Positions 21,429 through 29,623 of a stretch of DNA of 64,000 nt are shown one piece after another. The position numbers were made by a program, and so were the translations under genes. Origin of the DNA: Microbispora sp. ZYX-F-249 (GTDB lineage: Bacteria; Actinomycetota; Actinomycetes; Streptosporangiales; Streptosporangiaceae); the NCBI RefSeq assembly GCF_039649665.1, contig NZ_JBDJAW010000004.1, forward strand, positions 248,001-312,000. The letters run 5' to 3'. A model generated the notes under the pieces. The model was given only the letters and a program-made list of their open reading frames with translations, was not told the origin of the DNA and ran no database searches. How positions within the stretch are numbered: position 1 is the first letter of the stretch; the number at the start of each line of letters is the position of its first letter.

Positions 21429-22151
21429 TCACGCTTTGACCGCCCGATGCAGGGCCACGATGCCGAGCGTGAGGTTGCGCCAGGCGACCTTCCGCCAGCC
21501 CGCCCGCTGGATGATCCGCGCCAGCGCCTCCTGGTCGGGCCAGGCCCGGATCGACTCGGCGAGGTACTCGTAGGAATCGGGGTTCGAGCTGACCATCCGG
21601 GCCACCGGCGGCAGCAGCTTCATCAGGTACTGCGAGTAGACGAGGTCGAACGACTTCGGCGTGGGCCGGGAGAACTCGCAGATCACCAGCCGGCCGCCCG
21701 GGCGGGTCACCCGCAGCATCTCGCGCAGCGCCTGTTCGGTGTCGGCCACGTTGCGCAGGCCGAAGGAGATCGTCACGGCGTCGAACGTCTCGTCGCGGAA
21801 CGGCAGGCGCAGCGCGTCGCCCGCGACGAACGTCACCCCGCGCACGCCCCCGCCGTACAGACCCGAACCGCCGCGCCGCTCGACCCCGGTGCGGAGCATG
21901 CCGAGCGAGAAGTCGCACGCGATGGCCCGCGCCCCGAGCTCGGTGAACGCGTCGGTCGAGGTGCCGGTGCCCGCGGCGAGGTCGAGGACCAGCTCGCCGG
22001 GGCCCGCGTCGATCGCCGCCGCGGTGGCCTTCCGCCACAGGCGGTCCTGGCCCAGTGAGAGGACGTCGTTGACCAGGTCGTAGCGCCGGGCCGTGCGATC
22101 GAACATCGCGGCGACCTCGTGCGGCTGCTTGTCCAGCGATGCGCGCGTCAT
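21429..22151 (-). CDS. menG: Demethylmenaquinone methyltransferase
   Basis: A 240-residue class I SAM-dependent methyltransferase of the UbiE/MenG family, which methylates demethylmenaquinone in the last step of menaquinone synthesis. [15 protein letters not shown] is the SAM loop (about 53-67). [25 protein letters not shown] at the N-terminus and [15 protein letters not shown] plus [12 protein letters not shown] are UbiE signatures. It is the first gene of the leftward respiratory cluster, diverging from the propeller-protein gene. Confidence 0.93.
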   Translation of the reverse strand: MTRASLDKQPHEVAAMFDRTARRYDLVNDVLSLGQDRLWRKATAAAIDAGPGELVLDLAAGTGTSTDAFTELGARAIACDFSLGMLRTGVERRGGSGLYGGGVRGVTFVAGDALRLPFRDETFDAVTISFGLRNVADTEQALREMLRVTRPGGRLVICEFSRPTPKSFDLVYSQYLMKLLPPVARMVSSNPDSYEYLAESIRAWPDQEALARIIQRAGWRKVAWRNLTLGIVALHRAVKA

Positions 22152-22252
22152 GCAGGCAAGCCTAGGACGCGACGGGCGTGCCCCCTCACCACCGCCACCG
22201 GATGAGCGGAACGTAGTTCTCCGATTACGCTGAGTCTGCTAGAAATTGGGGA

Positions 22253-23500
22253 ATGCGCGTCACCACCGCACTGCTCCCGGTCGCATCGCTCGTCACATGC
22301 GCCGCCTTTCTCCCAGCCGTCACGGCGTCCGCCGGCATCCCGCAGCCCCGTGTGGTGTCGGAGAATCCGGTGAACATCACGCCGCACGTGCTGGACGGCA
22401 TCGTGACCGCGTTCGCGCTGGTCGGCCGCACCGTCGTGGTGGGGGGCGAGTTCAGCGCGGTCCGCGAGGCCCGGGGCGGGGAGGACCTGCCGCGGGCCAA
22501 CGTCTTCGCCTTCGACCTCTACACCGGGCGCGTCCTGCGCGACTTCGCGCCGGACCTCGACGGGCCGGTGGCCGCGCTGGCGGCCGGCCCCGGCGACACG
22601 GTCTACGTGGGCGGCGCCTTCGGCGTGCCCTCCCGGGCCCTGGTCCGCCTCCGCCTGTCCGACGGCGCCGTCGACGACGACTTCTCCGCCCCCGTCTACG
22701 GCGGCGACGTCACCAGCCTGGTACGGCTGGGCGGCGCGCTCTACGTGGGCGGCGACTTCAGCAGGATCGGCCGGAGCCCGCGCACCGCGCTGGCCCGGGT
22801 GGACGCCGGGACCGGTGTGGTCGACCCCCGGTTCACCGTCACGCCCGGCGACGAGCGCCGCGGCGATCCCCGGATCTACGCGATGGCCGCCGTACGCGAC
22901 CGCTTAGTGGTGGACGGCTCGTTCACCACGCTCGACGGTCTGCGCCGCCCGCAGCTCGGCGTGATCGACCTGACCACCGGGCGGGTGGCCGACTGGCGGA
23001 CCGAGGCGTACGCCCCGGCGTGCAAGCCCGACTTCCCGTCGTACGTGCGGGGGCTCGACCTGTCTCCGGACGGGCGCTACTTCGTGGTCGTCACGACCGG
23101 CGGGGCGGCGCGCGGCACCTCGAAGCTGTGCGACTCCGCTGCCAGGTTCGAGACGTACGCGAAGGGTGAGGCGATCCGCCCGACCTGGGTGAACCTGACC
23201 GGAGGCGACTCCCTGTACGCGGTCGCGGTCACGGGGTCCGCCGTCTACGTGGGCGGACACCAGCGCTGGCTGGACAACCCGAAGGGCGCCGACACGGCGG
23301 GCCCGGGGGCGGTCCACCGGCCCGGGATCGGGGCGATCGACCCGGTCAGGGGCAGGGCGCTGCGCTGGAACCCGACGAGGGAAAGGGGTATCGGGGTAAA
23401 GGCGTTCCTGACCGTAAAGACAGGTCTTTTGGTGGGAAGCGACACGACGGAGCTCGGGCATGAGTACCATGCCCGCGTCGGCATGTTCCCGGCGACCTAG
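22253..23500 (+). CDS. Secreted beta-propeller-like protein
   Basis: A 415-residue exported protein. The first 27 residues (hydrophobic core ALLPVASLVTCAAFLPAV, likely cleavage after TASA) are a signal peptide. The rest contains at least five recurring blades marked by VVVGGEF, VYVGGAFG, LYVGGDFSRIG, LVVDGSFTTL and VYVGGHQRW, each followed by a short hydrophilic loop, the pattern of delta-60/DUF5122-type propeller repeats. No catalytic residues are recognised; a binding or adhesion role is a guess. GGGGA touches the ATG. The last four bases overlap the convergent DUF4229 gene. Confidence 0.8.
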   Translation: MRVTTALLPVASLVTCAAFLPAVTASAGIPQPRVVSENPVNITPHVLDGIVTAFALVGRTVVVGGEFSAVREARGGEDLPRANVFAFDLYTGRVLRDFAPDLDGPVAALAAGPGDTVYVGGAFGVPSRALVRLRLSDGAVDDDFSAPVYGGDVTSLVRLGGALYVGGDFSRIGRSPRTALARVDAGTGVVDPRFTVTPGDERRGDPRIYAMAAVRDRLVVDGSFTTLDGLRRPQLGVIDLTTGRVADWRTEAYAPACKPDFPSYVRGLDLSPDGRYFVVVTTGGAARGTSKLCDSAARFETYAKGEAIRPTWVNLTGGDSLYAVAVTGSAVYVGGHQRWLDNPKGADTAGPGAVHRPGIGAIDPVRGRALRWNPTRERGIGVKAFLTVKTGLLVGSDTTELGHEYHARVGMFPAT

Positions 23501-23706
23501 TTCTTCCCCGCCTCCCGCCGTTTCCCGGCGATGCGCTCGCTCACCGCGTCGCGCTGTTTGGACAGCAGCACGTAGCTGGCCAGACCGCTGACCAGGACGG
23601 CGACCAGGAGAAGCGGGAACGACCGCAGGCCGACGAGATACAGGACGCCGAGAGCGACGGCGAACAGCCCGAGGCGCGAAAGGGTGTAAACGACAACCGG
23701 ATGCAC
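23497..23706 (-). CDS. DUF4229 family small membrane protein
   Basis: A 69-residue protein with two predicted transmembrane helices (LGLFAVALGVLYLVGL and FPLLLVAVLVSGLASYVLL) and a basic tail (SKQRDAVSERIAGKRREAGKN). Length and layout match DUF4229, an actinobacterial family of unknown function often found near respiratory and menaquinone genes. It overlaps the converging propeller gene by four bases. Confidence 0.8.
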   Translation of the reverse strand: MHPVVVYTLSRLGLFAVALGVLYLVGLRSFPLLLVAVLVSGLASYVLLSKQRDAVSERIAGKRREAGKN

Positions 23707-23965
23707 AGCGTCGAGGTTACGTCACCCTCCCGGCCCGCCAGTCTCTCTTCGCATCTGCTGCGGGCACTGCTAGTGTTCACAACAAGGCGCTTTTGTAAAG
23801 AAACACCCATGAGCGCCCCAAAGAGGCTCTATCATATAACAATCGGGCACTGAGCCGGTAACAACCCGTGATCTTCTCCGAAAACCACGGATAAATCAGG
23901 CTTCGCTCGGCACACTGGTTACCTGTCCGCCCGCTGCAGGACGCGGGACGCGAGGGGGAGAGATT
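23707..23965. promoter_or_regulatory. Promoter region of bldC (no gene)
   Basis: This 259-base stretch has no coding signal. It is one of the most A/T-rich parts of the window (for example TTTTGTAAAGAAACACC, CTATCATATAACAATC and GGATAAATCAGG), consistent with one or more promoters and regulator sites before bldC. A lone TTCACAA at 23775-23781 lacks a second Rex half-site. Confidence 0.5.
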
Positions 23966-24187
23966 GTGGAGAGTAGCAGCGAGCGACTGCTGACTCCTGG
24001 AGAGGTTGCCGCTCTCTTCAGGGTCGACCCGAAGACCGTGACCCGTTGGGCCGCGGCCGGGCGCATCAGCAGCATCCGTACCCCCGGGGGGCACAGGCGA
24101 TTCCGTGAATCGGAAGTGCACGCCCTCCTTCGCGGTGAGGACGTCCTCACGGCCGAAAGGCCGAACGGCGACTCCCCGCGAGTCTGA
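23966..24187 (+). CDS. bldC: BldC-type MerR-like developmental regulator
   Basis: A 73-residue protein that is almost entirely one winged helix-turn-helix: LLTPGEVAALFRVDPKTVTRWAAAGRI (about 8-34) followed by the wing TPGGHRRFRESEV (about 39-51). This is the BldC subfamily, small MerR-like proteins without an effector domain that bind DNA cooperatively as head-to-tail multimers and control the switch from vegetative growth to sporulation in Streptomyces. GAGGGGGAGAG is the ribosome binding site before GTG 23966. The C-terminal tail after residue 55 is unique and short. Confidence 0.92.
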   Translation: MESSSERLLTPGEVAALFRVDPKTVTRWAAAGRISSIRTPGGHRRFRESEVHALLRGEDVLTAERPNGDSPRV

Positions 24188-24300
24188 CGCAGTACCAGCA
24201 CCAGGTGATCCTGCGCGCTACCCGGACGCCGCAGGGTCACCGGAGTCAGCCCCACGTCGAGTCTGCGTCCCCGGCTTGTCCTGCTCCCTTGCCGGGTACG

Positions 24301-24537
24301 TCAGTCCTGCTCCGCCTTGAAGGCCAGGAACGCCTGCTCGAGCGCGTCGTCGCCCTCACGCCAGCGGCGCCGGCGCTCGGCGTCCTCCTCCTCGGTGATC
24401 GACTCGGCCAGCCAGCGTTCGTAGCCGGGCTCGCCCGGCGCGACCTCCACGTACGCGTTGCCGATGAGGCGCCCGTCATCGGTGGTCAGTGACCGGGGCA
24501 CGCGCAGCGTCCCGTCGCCGAGCCGGATCACGTACAT
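24301..24537 (-). CDS. Small conserved-looking protein coupled to the metallopeptidase gene
   Basis: A 78-residue acidic protein that I do not recognise. The N-terminal half is predicted beta (YVIRLGDGTLRVPRSLTTDDGRLIGNAYVEV), the C-terminal half a charged helix (ITEEEDAERRRRWREGDDALEQAFLAF). I choose ATG 24537, which has AGGTGAT just upstream; GTG 24546 directly abuts the TAG of the upstream gene. Either way there is no gap after the metallopeptidase gene, so the two are cotranscribed and probably translationally coupled. An inhibitor, immunity or chaperone role is possible but purely contextual. Confidence 0.7.
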   Translation of the reverse strand: MYVIRLGDGTLRVPRSLTTDDGRLIGNAYVEVAPGEPGYERWLAESITEEEDAERRRRWREGDDALEQAFLAFKAEQD

Positions 24538-24546
24538 CCGAATCAC

Positions 24547-25566
24547 CTAGATTCCGTAACGCCGGTTGAAGAAGAGCATGACGTTGAGGGCCGTCCGCGT
24601 GTCGCCGCCCAGCATGTCGACCAGGGCCGGACGCTGCCGGGACGCGATCGCCGCGAACGCGTCGGCGAAGAACTCCTTGCGCCCCAGGCCGCCGGGCTGC
24701 CGGTGGAACGACGACGCGAACAGCGGCAGGCACTCCTCGTAGAGCGCCGCGAACTCCGGGGAGTCCGACACCCACTCTCCCGGACCCGCGTCCACGTCGT
24801 CCAGCGCATGCCCGACTTCGTGCATCATCACGTCGGGCGTCGGCGACGGCCGGTCCCCCACCACGATCTTGCGGTCGCCGTACGCGCCGGCGCAGATGTC
24901 CCAGGTGGCCCGGCCCGACGGCAGCGGCGCGCCGCGCAGGTAGCCCATGTCGTCCAGGTCGGGCACCCCGCCGCGCCCGACGTAGATGCCTTCGAGCCCG
25001 ATGGCGAGCTTGGTCTTGAGCTGCTCGGGGAGCCTCGCCAGGCTGTCCACGGCCCGTACGGCGTCGGCGGACGGAGGTCCCTCGGCGGCGTCCCACTCGC
25101 GGTACAGGATGCGCTCCAGCGGCCCGCAGTGCCGTCTGCCGTCACGCAGGTCGGGTGCGTCGGGCGGGTGGGGCGCGGCCCGCGTCGGCAGGTCGTCGAG
25201 CTCGAAGTCCTGCCAGGTGTACTGCGGCCGGTCGTCCACCACGGGCGCGGTGACCGCGTGGACCCGGTCCACCGGCCGCTCCGGCCGATCGGCCGCCCAT
25301 TCGCCGCTCCACTGCGCATCCCACTGCGCAGTCCACTGGACATCCCACTCCGGGCGCCGGCTCTGGGCCCGCTCGCCGGGCCGGTCCCGCTCGCGTTCCG
25401 CCGCCCGATCGGAAGCACGCTCGGAAGCCCGATCGGAAGCACGGTCGGAAGCACGGTCGCGCGGGCGTTCTGGGGCGTCCGTCCGGCGGTGGGAGGACAA
25501 ATAGGGCCCTCGCTGCCACCACCGCGACCCCCGCCGGTGGCGGCCTCTGTCGCCCGGCTCCGCCAT
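24547..25566 (-). CDS. Putative zinc metallopeptidase resembling anthrax lethal factor catalytic domain (M34-like)
   Basis: A 339-residue protein. Residues 33-65 are an Arg/Asp/Ala/Ser repeat, 74-90 a Trp/Gln repeat (VQWTAQWDAQWSGEW) and 140-339 a folded domain. MMHEVGHALDD at 247-257 is an HExxH zinc site (His249, Glu250, His253). RKEFFADAFAAIAS at 296-309 supplies a probable third ligand, Glu298, and closely resembles the equivalent EFFAEAF segment of anthrax lethal factor, with similar spacing from HExxH. No signal peptide or transmembrane helix is seen, so it is cytoplasmic or exported by a non-Sec route. The substrate is unknown. It is followed without a gap by a small gene and lies convergent to bldC. 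Confidence 0.75.
   Translation of the reverse strand: MAEPGDRGRHRRGSRWWQRGPYLSSHRRTDAPERPRDRASDRASDRASERASDRAAERERDRPGERAQSRRPEWDVQWTAQWDAQWSGEWAADRPERPVDRVHAVTAPVVDDRPQYTWQDFELDDLPTRAAPHPPDAPDLRDGRRHCGPLERILYREWDAAEGPPSADAVRAVDSLARLPEQLKTKLAIGLEGIYVGRGGVPDLDDMGYLRGAPLPSGRATWDICAGAYGDRKIVVGDRPSPTPDVMMHEVGHALDDVDAGPGEWVSDSPEFAALYEECLPLFASSFHRQPGGLGRKEFFADAFAAIASRQRPALVDMLGGDTRTALNVMLFFNRRYGI
25407..25454. repeat. 12-bp tandem repeat within the metallopeptidase gene
   Basis: Four units of GATCGGAAGCAC-type sequence (25407-25454) encode the DRASDRASERASDRA repeat in the N-terminal region of the metallopeptidase. Units differ by one or two bases, so copy number could vary between strains. Confidence 0.75.
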
Positions 25567-25688
25567 GGCACCCCTCAGTCAGGCTCCGCGTCCTCGTGCC
25601 GCGTACCGGTCCACCGTACGATGCCGCGCTGTCCCCGTCACCCCGAAGCCCGACCCGATCAGTGGCCGGCATGGCTTACCGTGTGGGC

Positions 25689-25991
25689 ATGCCTAGCGTG
25701 ATTATCGGCCTGGCGCTGCTTGCCCTCTGGCTCTACTGCCTCTTCGACGTGATCACGACCCCCGAACAGGACGTGCGCAATCTCCCGAAGTTCCTGTGGG
25801 TCCTCATCGTGATCCTCCTGGCGGACATCGGTGCGCTGACCTGGCTCCTCGTGGGTCGCCCCCGCCGTCAGCACGCCGTGTACGCGGCGGGAGGCGGCGG
25901 GTGGGCCCAGAGCGGCGACGTGCCCCGCGGACCCGACGATGACCCCGAGTTCCTGCGCAGCCTCGACCGGCGCCTGCGCGACGAGGACTGA
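25689..25991 (+). CDS. PLDc_N domain small membrane protein
   Basis: A 100-residue protein with two transmembrane helices (VIIGLALLALWLYCLFDVI and FLWVLIVILLADIGALTWLLVG) separated by a short polar loop, TTPEQDVRNLPK. This is the phospholipase D nuclease N-terminal (PLDc_N) fold found in stand-alone actinobacterial proteins without any PLD catalytic domain. The cytoplasmic tail is Gly-rich then acidic/basic (DDDPEFLRSLDRRLRDED). I start at ATG 25689; an in-frame ATG at 25671 would add six residues. Diverges from the metallopeptidase gene. Confidence 0.8.
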   Translation: MPSVIIGLALLALWLYCLFDVITTPEQDVRNLPKFLWVLIVILLADIGALTWLLVGRPRRQHAVYAAGGGGWAQSGDVPRGPDDDPEFLRSLDRRLRDED

Positions 25992-26079
25992 CCCGCACGA
26001 GACCCCACACCAGACTGACCTGAGACCCCGCGCGACCCCCCCGCGCACCTCCCTCGCGACAACCCCCGCCGGGTCCCCC

Positions 26080-26127
26080 GCGTGAGGCCCGCGCCGCGAA
26101 CGGCGTGAGGCCCTGTTGCCGCGAACG
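26080..26127. repeat. Tandem repeat with two CGAA-loop hairpins between convergent genes
   Basis: Two imperfect copies (23 and 25 bases, 26080-26102 and 26103-26127) of GCGTGAGGCCC...GCCGCGAACG. Each copy forms GCCG-CGAA-CGGC, a short hairpin with a stable tetraloop. The position between the ends of the PLDc_N and ccsB genes suggests a role in transcript termination. The rest of the 141-base gap shows nothing recognisable. Confidence 0.45.
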
Positions 26128-26132
26128 GCCCC

Positions 26133-27110
26133 TTACTTGGGCACGTCGGCGTAGGAGTGCAGTCCCGAGAAGAAGATGTTGACGCCGACCAGGTTGAACA
26201 GCAGGCAACCGAAGGCGACCAGCGAGATGATCATCGCGGCCTTGCCGCGCCACCCGGCCGTCGCCCGGGCGTGGAGATAGGCGGCGTAGACGACCCACGT
26301 GATGAACGCCCACACCTCCTTCGGGTCCCAGCCCCAGTAGCGGCCCCACGCGCGGTCGGCCCACAGGGCGCCGGCGATGACGGCGAACGTCCAGATCGGG
26401 AAGGAGATGACGATCGCGCGGTGCGCGACGCGCTCCAGGCTCTCCCGGCTCGGCAGCACCGAAGGGCGCCCGTCCTTGCGGATCAGGTAGAGGATCGCGC
26501 ACACGCCCGCAACGATGAACAGCCCGCTCGCCACGATCGCCGCCGTGACGTGGATCGCGATCCAGTACGAGTGCAGCGCGGGCATCACCGGGCCCGCCTG
26601 GACGTGCAGGAACAGCACGGCGAAGCCCAGTCCGAGCGCCGCCGTCACGGTCACGAACGCGCCGAGGAAACGGATCGGCTGCCGGATCAGCAGCGCGAGG
26701 AACGCGGTCACGGCGGCGAAGCAGATGGCCACCACGAACTCGTACATGTTGGCCCACGGCCAGCGGTCGACCGCGATGCCGCGGGTGAGGATGCCGGCGA
26801 GGTTGCCGGCCCACGCGATCCAGGTGAGGACCACGCCGATGGTCCCCGCGCGGACGGCCCACGCCGCCGGCTGCGCGCCATGCGGCGTGTCGCCGGTCGC
26901 GTCGCCGGTCGCGTCATCGGGCACCGCCGGGCCGCCCGCGCCGACGAGCTCCCGCCGCCGGGCGGACACGACCGTGCGGGTCCGGCCGAAGGCGAGATCC
27001 AGCGCGTAGCAGATCATCGCGGCGAGATACAGCAGGACGGTGACCAGGATCAGCTGGTCGCTCAACGTCGCGAGACTCTCGTTGACCGCTTGGGTTACCG
27101 GGGCGGGCAT
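26133..27110 (-). CDS. ccsB: c-type cytochrome biogenesis protein CcsB (haem handling)
   Basis: A 325-residue polytopic membrane protein of the CcsA/CcmC superfamily. The signature WGRYWGWDPKEVWAFITW, the tryptophan-rich WWD-type domain that presents haem, is at about 250-267. Conserved histidines lie in LHSYWIAIHV and AHRAIV. With ResB it forms the system II cytochrome c synthetase. ATG 27110 is preceded by GAGGAGTGA; GTG 27113 adjoins the resB stop. About eight transmembrane helices are visible. Confidence 0.95.
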   Translation of the reverse strand: MPAPVTQAVNESLATLSDQLILVTVLLYLAAMICYALDLAFGRTRTVVSARRRELVGAGGPAVPDDATGDATGDTPHGAQPAAWAVRAGTIGVVLTWIAWAGNLAGILTRGIAVDRWPWANMYEFVVAICFAAVTAFLALLIRQPIRFLGAFVTVTAALGLGFAVLFLHVQAGPVMPALHSYWIAIHVTAAIVASGLFIVAGVCAILYLIRKDGRPSVLPSRESLERVAHRAIVISFPIWTFAVIAGALWADRAWGRYWGWDPKEVWAFITWVVYAAYLHARATAGWRGKAAMIISLVAFGCLLFNLVGVNIFFSGLHSYADVPK

Positions 27111-27113
27111 CAC

Positions 27114-28892
27114 TCACTCCTCGTCCGGGCGGCCGCCCGGCGCAGCGTTTCCGGTGGGCGCGTCCGGCGCGGACGCCCCGGGCTCGGTCGTGGCGGGCGC
27201 GTCCGGCACGGACACCCCCCGCTCGGTCGTGGCGGGCTCGTCCGGCGCGGACGCCCCGGGCTCGGTCGTGGCGGGCGCGTCCGGCCCGGTCGCCTCCGGC
27301 GTCTCGGCCGGGGATCCGTCGGCGCCGCCGCGCAGGGCGGTGACGATCTGGGCGAACTCCTCGGCGAAGGCCGCGCCGCCGCCTTCGGTGCGGGTCAATC
27401 CGCCCACCGTGGCCGTCCCGTCCTTCACCCGCACCCAGACGCGGCGCCGGCGGATCGTGAGGGACAGCACGAGCCCGATCACCGCGGCGGCCGCGGCCAG
27501 CAGGGCGGGCTCCCGGCCGGGGTCGTAGGTGACCTGGAGGCTGATCCACTCCTTCACGCCGGTGAACTCGATCTTCCCGGCGCCGTCGGCGAGCTCCTTG
27601 GTCTCGCCCACGTTGAGCGGGGTCGGCTGGGCCGACATCTTGCCGAGCGGCTTCAGGTTCGTGGTGTCGAGCTGGTAGACCGACTGCGGCTGCCCCGACT
27701 TCAGGCCGAGGTCGCCGGCGAACGGGAAGATCTGCACGGTCGGGTTCGCGGCGCCGGGGAAGACCGACACCCAGGCGTCGCCGCTCGGCACGGTCGTGGG
27801 CAGGAAGCGCGCCAGGAACCCGAGCTGGGTCGGCTGCGCGTCCGGCACCTTGATGACGCACTCGGACGTGTACGTGGCCTGGTCGTCGGCCAGGCACGGC
27901 ACCGGGCCGTCGTAGGCCACCTGGCCCTTGCCGTCGGTCACCCGGAACGTGGGCGCGTAGCCGTGCCCGATCAGGTAGGTCAGCGTGCCGTCCACGTCCA
28001 GCGGGTCGTTGACCTTGAGGTCCGCCTCGCGCGGCGCGGACGTCGGCGAGTCCTGGACGGTCAGTTTGGCGAGATAGTCGAGCGGCTGGCCCTGTTTGTC
28101 CCCCGCGGCCACGTAGCTCGCCTGGAAGTCCTTCAGCGTGAAGGAGAACGGCTCCAGCGACTCGGCGGTGACCCGGGTGCCGGGCATGAAGCGGTCGTAG
28201 GCCGCCACCGCGTTGGAGAAGCCGTCACCCTCCACGACCAGCACGTTGCCGCGGTAGCCGTACAGGCCGCCGGCGCCGACGGCGAACAGCAGCGCGAGCA
28301 GCGCGACGTGGAACAGGAGGTTGCCGGTCTCGCGGAGGTAGCCCTTCTCGGCCGCCACCCAGCCGTCGCCGGTGACCACCCGGAACCGCCTGCGTCTGAG
28401 CGTGGCGGCGGCCTGCTCCAGGGTGAGGCCGCCGCCGAGCGCCTCGCTGTGCGGCAAGCGCAGGAGGTTGCGCGGCGCGGCGGGCGGGCGGCGCCGGATC
28501 TCCTTGACGTGCGCCAGCGCGCGCGGGAACACGCATCCGGCCAGCGAGACGAACAGCAGCAGGTAGATCGCGGCGAACCAGGGCGAGCTGAAGACGTCGA
28601 ACAGCCAGAACCGGTCGAGCCACTTCGCCTGGGTGGGGTTGTCCTTGAAGTACTGCGCGACCCTGGCCGGGTCGACCCCCCGCTGCGGGTAGATGGAGCC
28701 GGGCACCGAGCCGAGCGCGAACAGGAACAGCAGGATCAGCGCCGTGCGCATCGAGGTGAGCGTGCGCCAGGCCCAGCGCAGCCAGCCGACCGGTCCCAGG
28801 CCGACCGGCTTGGTCCGCTCCTGCTCCTGCGTCTCCTGCCGGGCCGCGGGCTCGTCCCGTACGGCGGACGCGAGGTCGTCGGGGGCGCTCAT
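27114..28892 (-). CDS. resB: Cytochrome c biogenesis protein ResB
   Basis: A 592-residue partner of CcsB in system II cytochrome c maturation. Transmembrane helices at about 45-65, 95-115 and 185-205 precede a large extracytoplasmic domain, and a fourth helix (LLAAAAAVIGLVLSLTI) lies near 480. FALGSVPGSIYPQRGVDP, YLRETGNLLFHVALLALLFAVG and LNVGETKEL are family blocks. The C-terminal 70 residues are a disordered Ala/Pro/Thr tail containing three 13-residue repeats. ATG 28892 overlaps the ccdA stop (TGATG). Confidence 0.94.
   Translation of the reverse strand: MSAPDDLASAVRDEPAARQETQEQERTKPVGLGPVGWLRWAWRTLTSMRTALILLFLFALGSVPGSIYPQRGVDPARVAQYFKDNPTQAKWLDRFWLFDVFSSPWFAAIYLLLFVSLAGCVFPRALAHVKEIRRRPPAAPRNLLRLPHSEALGGGLTLEQAAATLRRRRFRVVTGDGWVAAEKGYLRETGNLLFHVALLALLFAVGAGGLYGYRGNVLVVEGDGFSNAVAAYDRFMPGTRVTAESLEPFSFTLKDFQASYVAAGDKQGQPLDYLAKLTVQDSPTSAPREADLKVNDPLDVDGTLTYLIGHGYAPTFRVTDGKGQVAYDGPVPCLADDQATYTSECVIKVPDAQPTQLGFLARFLPTTVPSGDAWVSVFPGAANPTVQIFPFAGDLGLKSGQPQSVYQLDTTNLKPLGKMSAQPTPLNVGETKELADGAGKIEFTGVKEWISLQVTYDPGREPALLAAAAAVIGLVLSLTIRRRRVWVRVKDGTATVGGLTRTEGGGAAFAEEFAQIVTALRGGADGSPAETPEATGPDAPATTEPGASAPDEPATTERGVSVPDAPATTEPGASAPDAPTGNAAPGGRPDEE
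27160..27276. repeat. 39-bp tandem repeat in the resB 3' end
   Basis: Three consecutive 39-base units at 27160-27198, 27199-27237 and 27238-27276 encode the 13-residue repeat PDAPATTEPGASA (with E/R and A/V variants) in the cytoplasmic tail of ResB. Outer units are nearly identical, the middle one has diverged. Confidence 0.8.
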
Positions 28893-29623
28893 CAGATCAC
28901 CGGCCTGAAGCCGCCGACCCAGACCTGCAGGTGGACGATGATCTGCGACCACTGCCCGGTCACGAGCAGCAGGCCGACGGCCACGAGCATGCCGCCGCCG
29001 ACCTTGGTGATCAGCGGGGTGTGGCGGCGCACCGCCTTGAACGTGTGCAGCGCCTTGCGGTAGGCCAGCCCCGCCACCACGAACGGCAGCCCGAGGCCCA
29101 GCGCGTACGCGAAGGCGAGGGCGGCGCCGCGCAGCGCGCTGCCCTGGTCCACCGAGAGCGTCATCACCACCGCCAGCGTCGGGCCGATGCACGGCGTCCA
29201 GCCGAGGCCGAAGACGACCCCGAGCAGCGGCGCCGTCGCTATGCCGGCCGCCGGCAGCCGGTGGATGCGCACGTCACGCTGGAGTCCGGGGATCACGCCC
29301 ACGAAGGCCAGCCCGAGGACGATCGTCACCACCCCGAGGACCCTGGTGATCACGTCGGCGTTGCCGTGCAGCGCCGCGCCGAGGCCGCCGAACAGCGCGC
29401 CTCCGAGCACGAACACGACCGCGAACCCGAGCACGAAGAGCGCGCTGCCGAGCACCATCCGGCCGCGCTTCGGGTCGCCGCTCATGCCCGTGACGTACGA
29501 CAGGTAGCCGGGGACCAGCGGCAGCACGCAGGGCGAGACGAACGACACGAGCCCGGCGACCACGGCGATCGGCGCGGCCAGCAGCAGCGATCCGGTCGCG
29601 ACGGTGCTGCCGAGGTCACTCAT
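28892..29623 (-). CDS. ccdA: Cytochrome c biogenesis protein CcdA (thiol-reductant transporter)
   Basis: A 243-residue protein with six predicted helices of the DsbD/CcdA family. It carries reducing equivalents across the membrane to keep apocytochrome c thiols reduced. The redox cysteines are visible: Cys in SFVSPCVLPLVPGYLSYV (about 32) and in GLGWTPCIGPTLAVV (about 145). Its first 8 bases overlap the end of the tlpA-like gene, so the two proteins that work in series are translationally coupled. Confidence 0.95.
   Translation of the reverse strand: MSDLGSTVATGSLLLAAPIAVVAGLVSFVSPCVLPLVPGYLSYVTGMSGDPKRGRMVLGSALFVLGFAVVFVLGGALFGGLGAALHGNADVITRVLGVVTIVLGLAFVGVIPGLQRDVRIHRLPAAGIATAPLLGVVFGLGWTPCIGPTLAVVMTLSVDQGSALRGAALAFAYALGLGLPFVVAGLAYRKALHTFKAVRRHTPLITKVGGGMLVAVGLLLVTGQWSQIIVHLQVWVGGFRPVI

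Noticed and set aside
23771-23790. TTCACAA half-site upstream of bldC as a Rex operator
   Set aside because: The other arm is missing at the required spacing.
24270-24296. CCCGGC...GCCGGG hairpin between bldC and the small gene as a terminator
   Set aside because: Only a 6-bp stem with a 15-base loop; too weak to call.
25370-25470. 12-bp repeat array as a CRISPR-like element
   Set aside because: Units are in-frame codons of a protein repeat, with no spacers.
26157-29063. Plus-strand open frame of about 970 codons opposite ccsB-resB
   Set aside because: Antisense shadow; no family signal, and the minus strand carries complete, recognisable CcsB and ResB.
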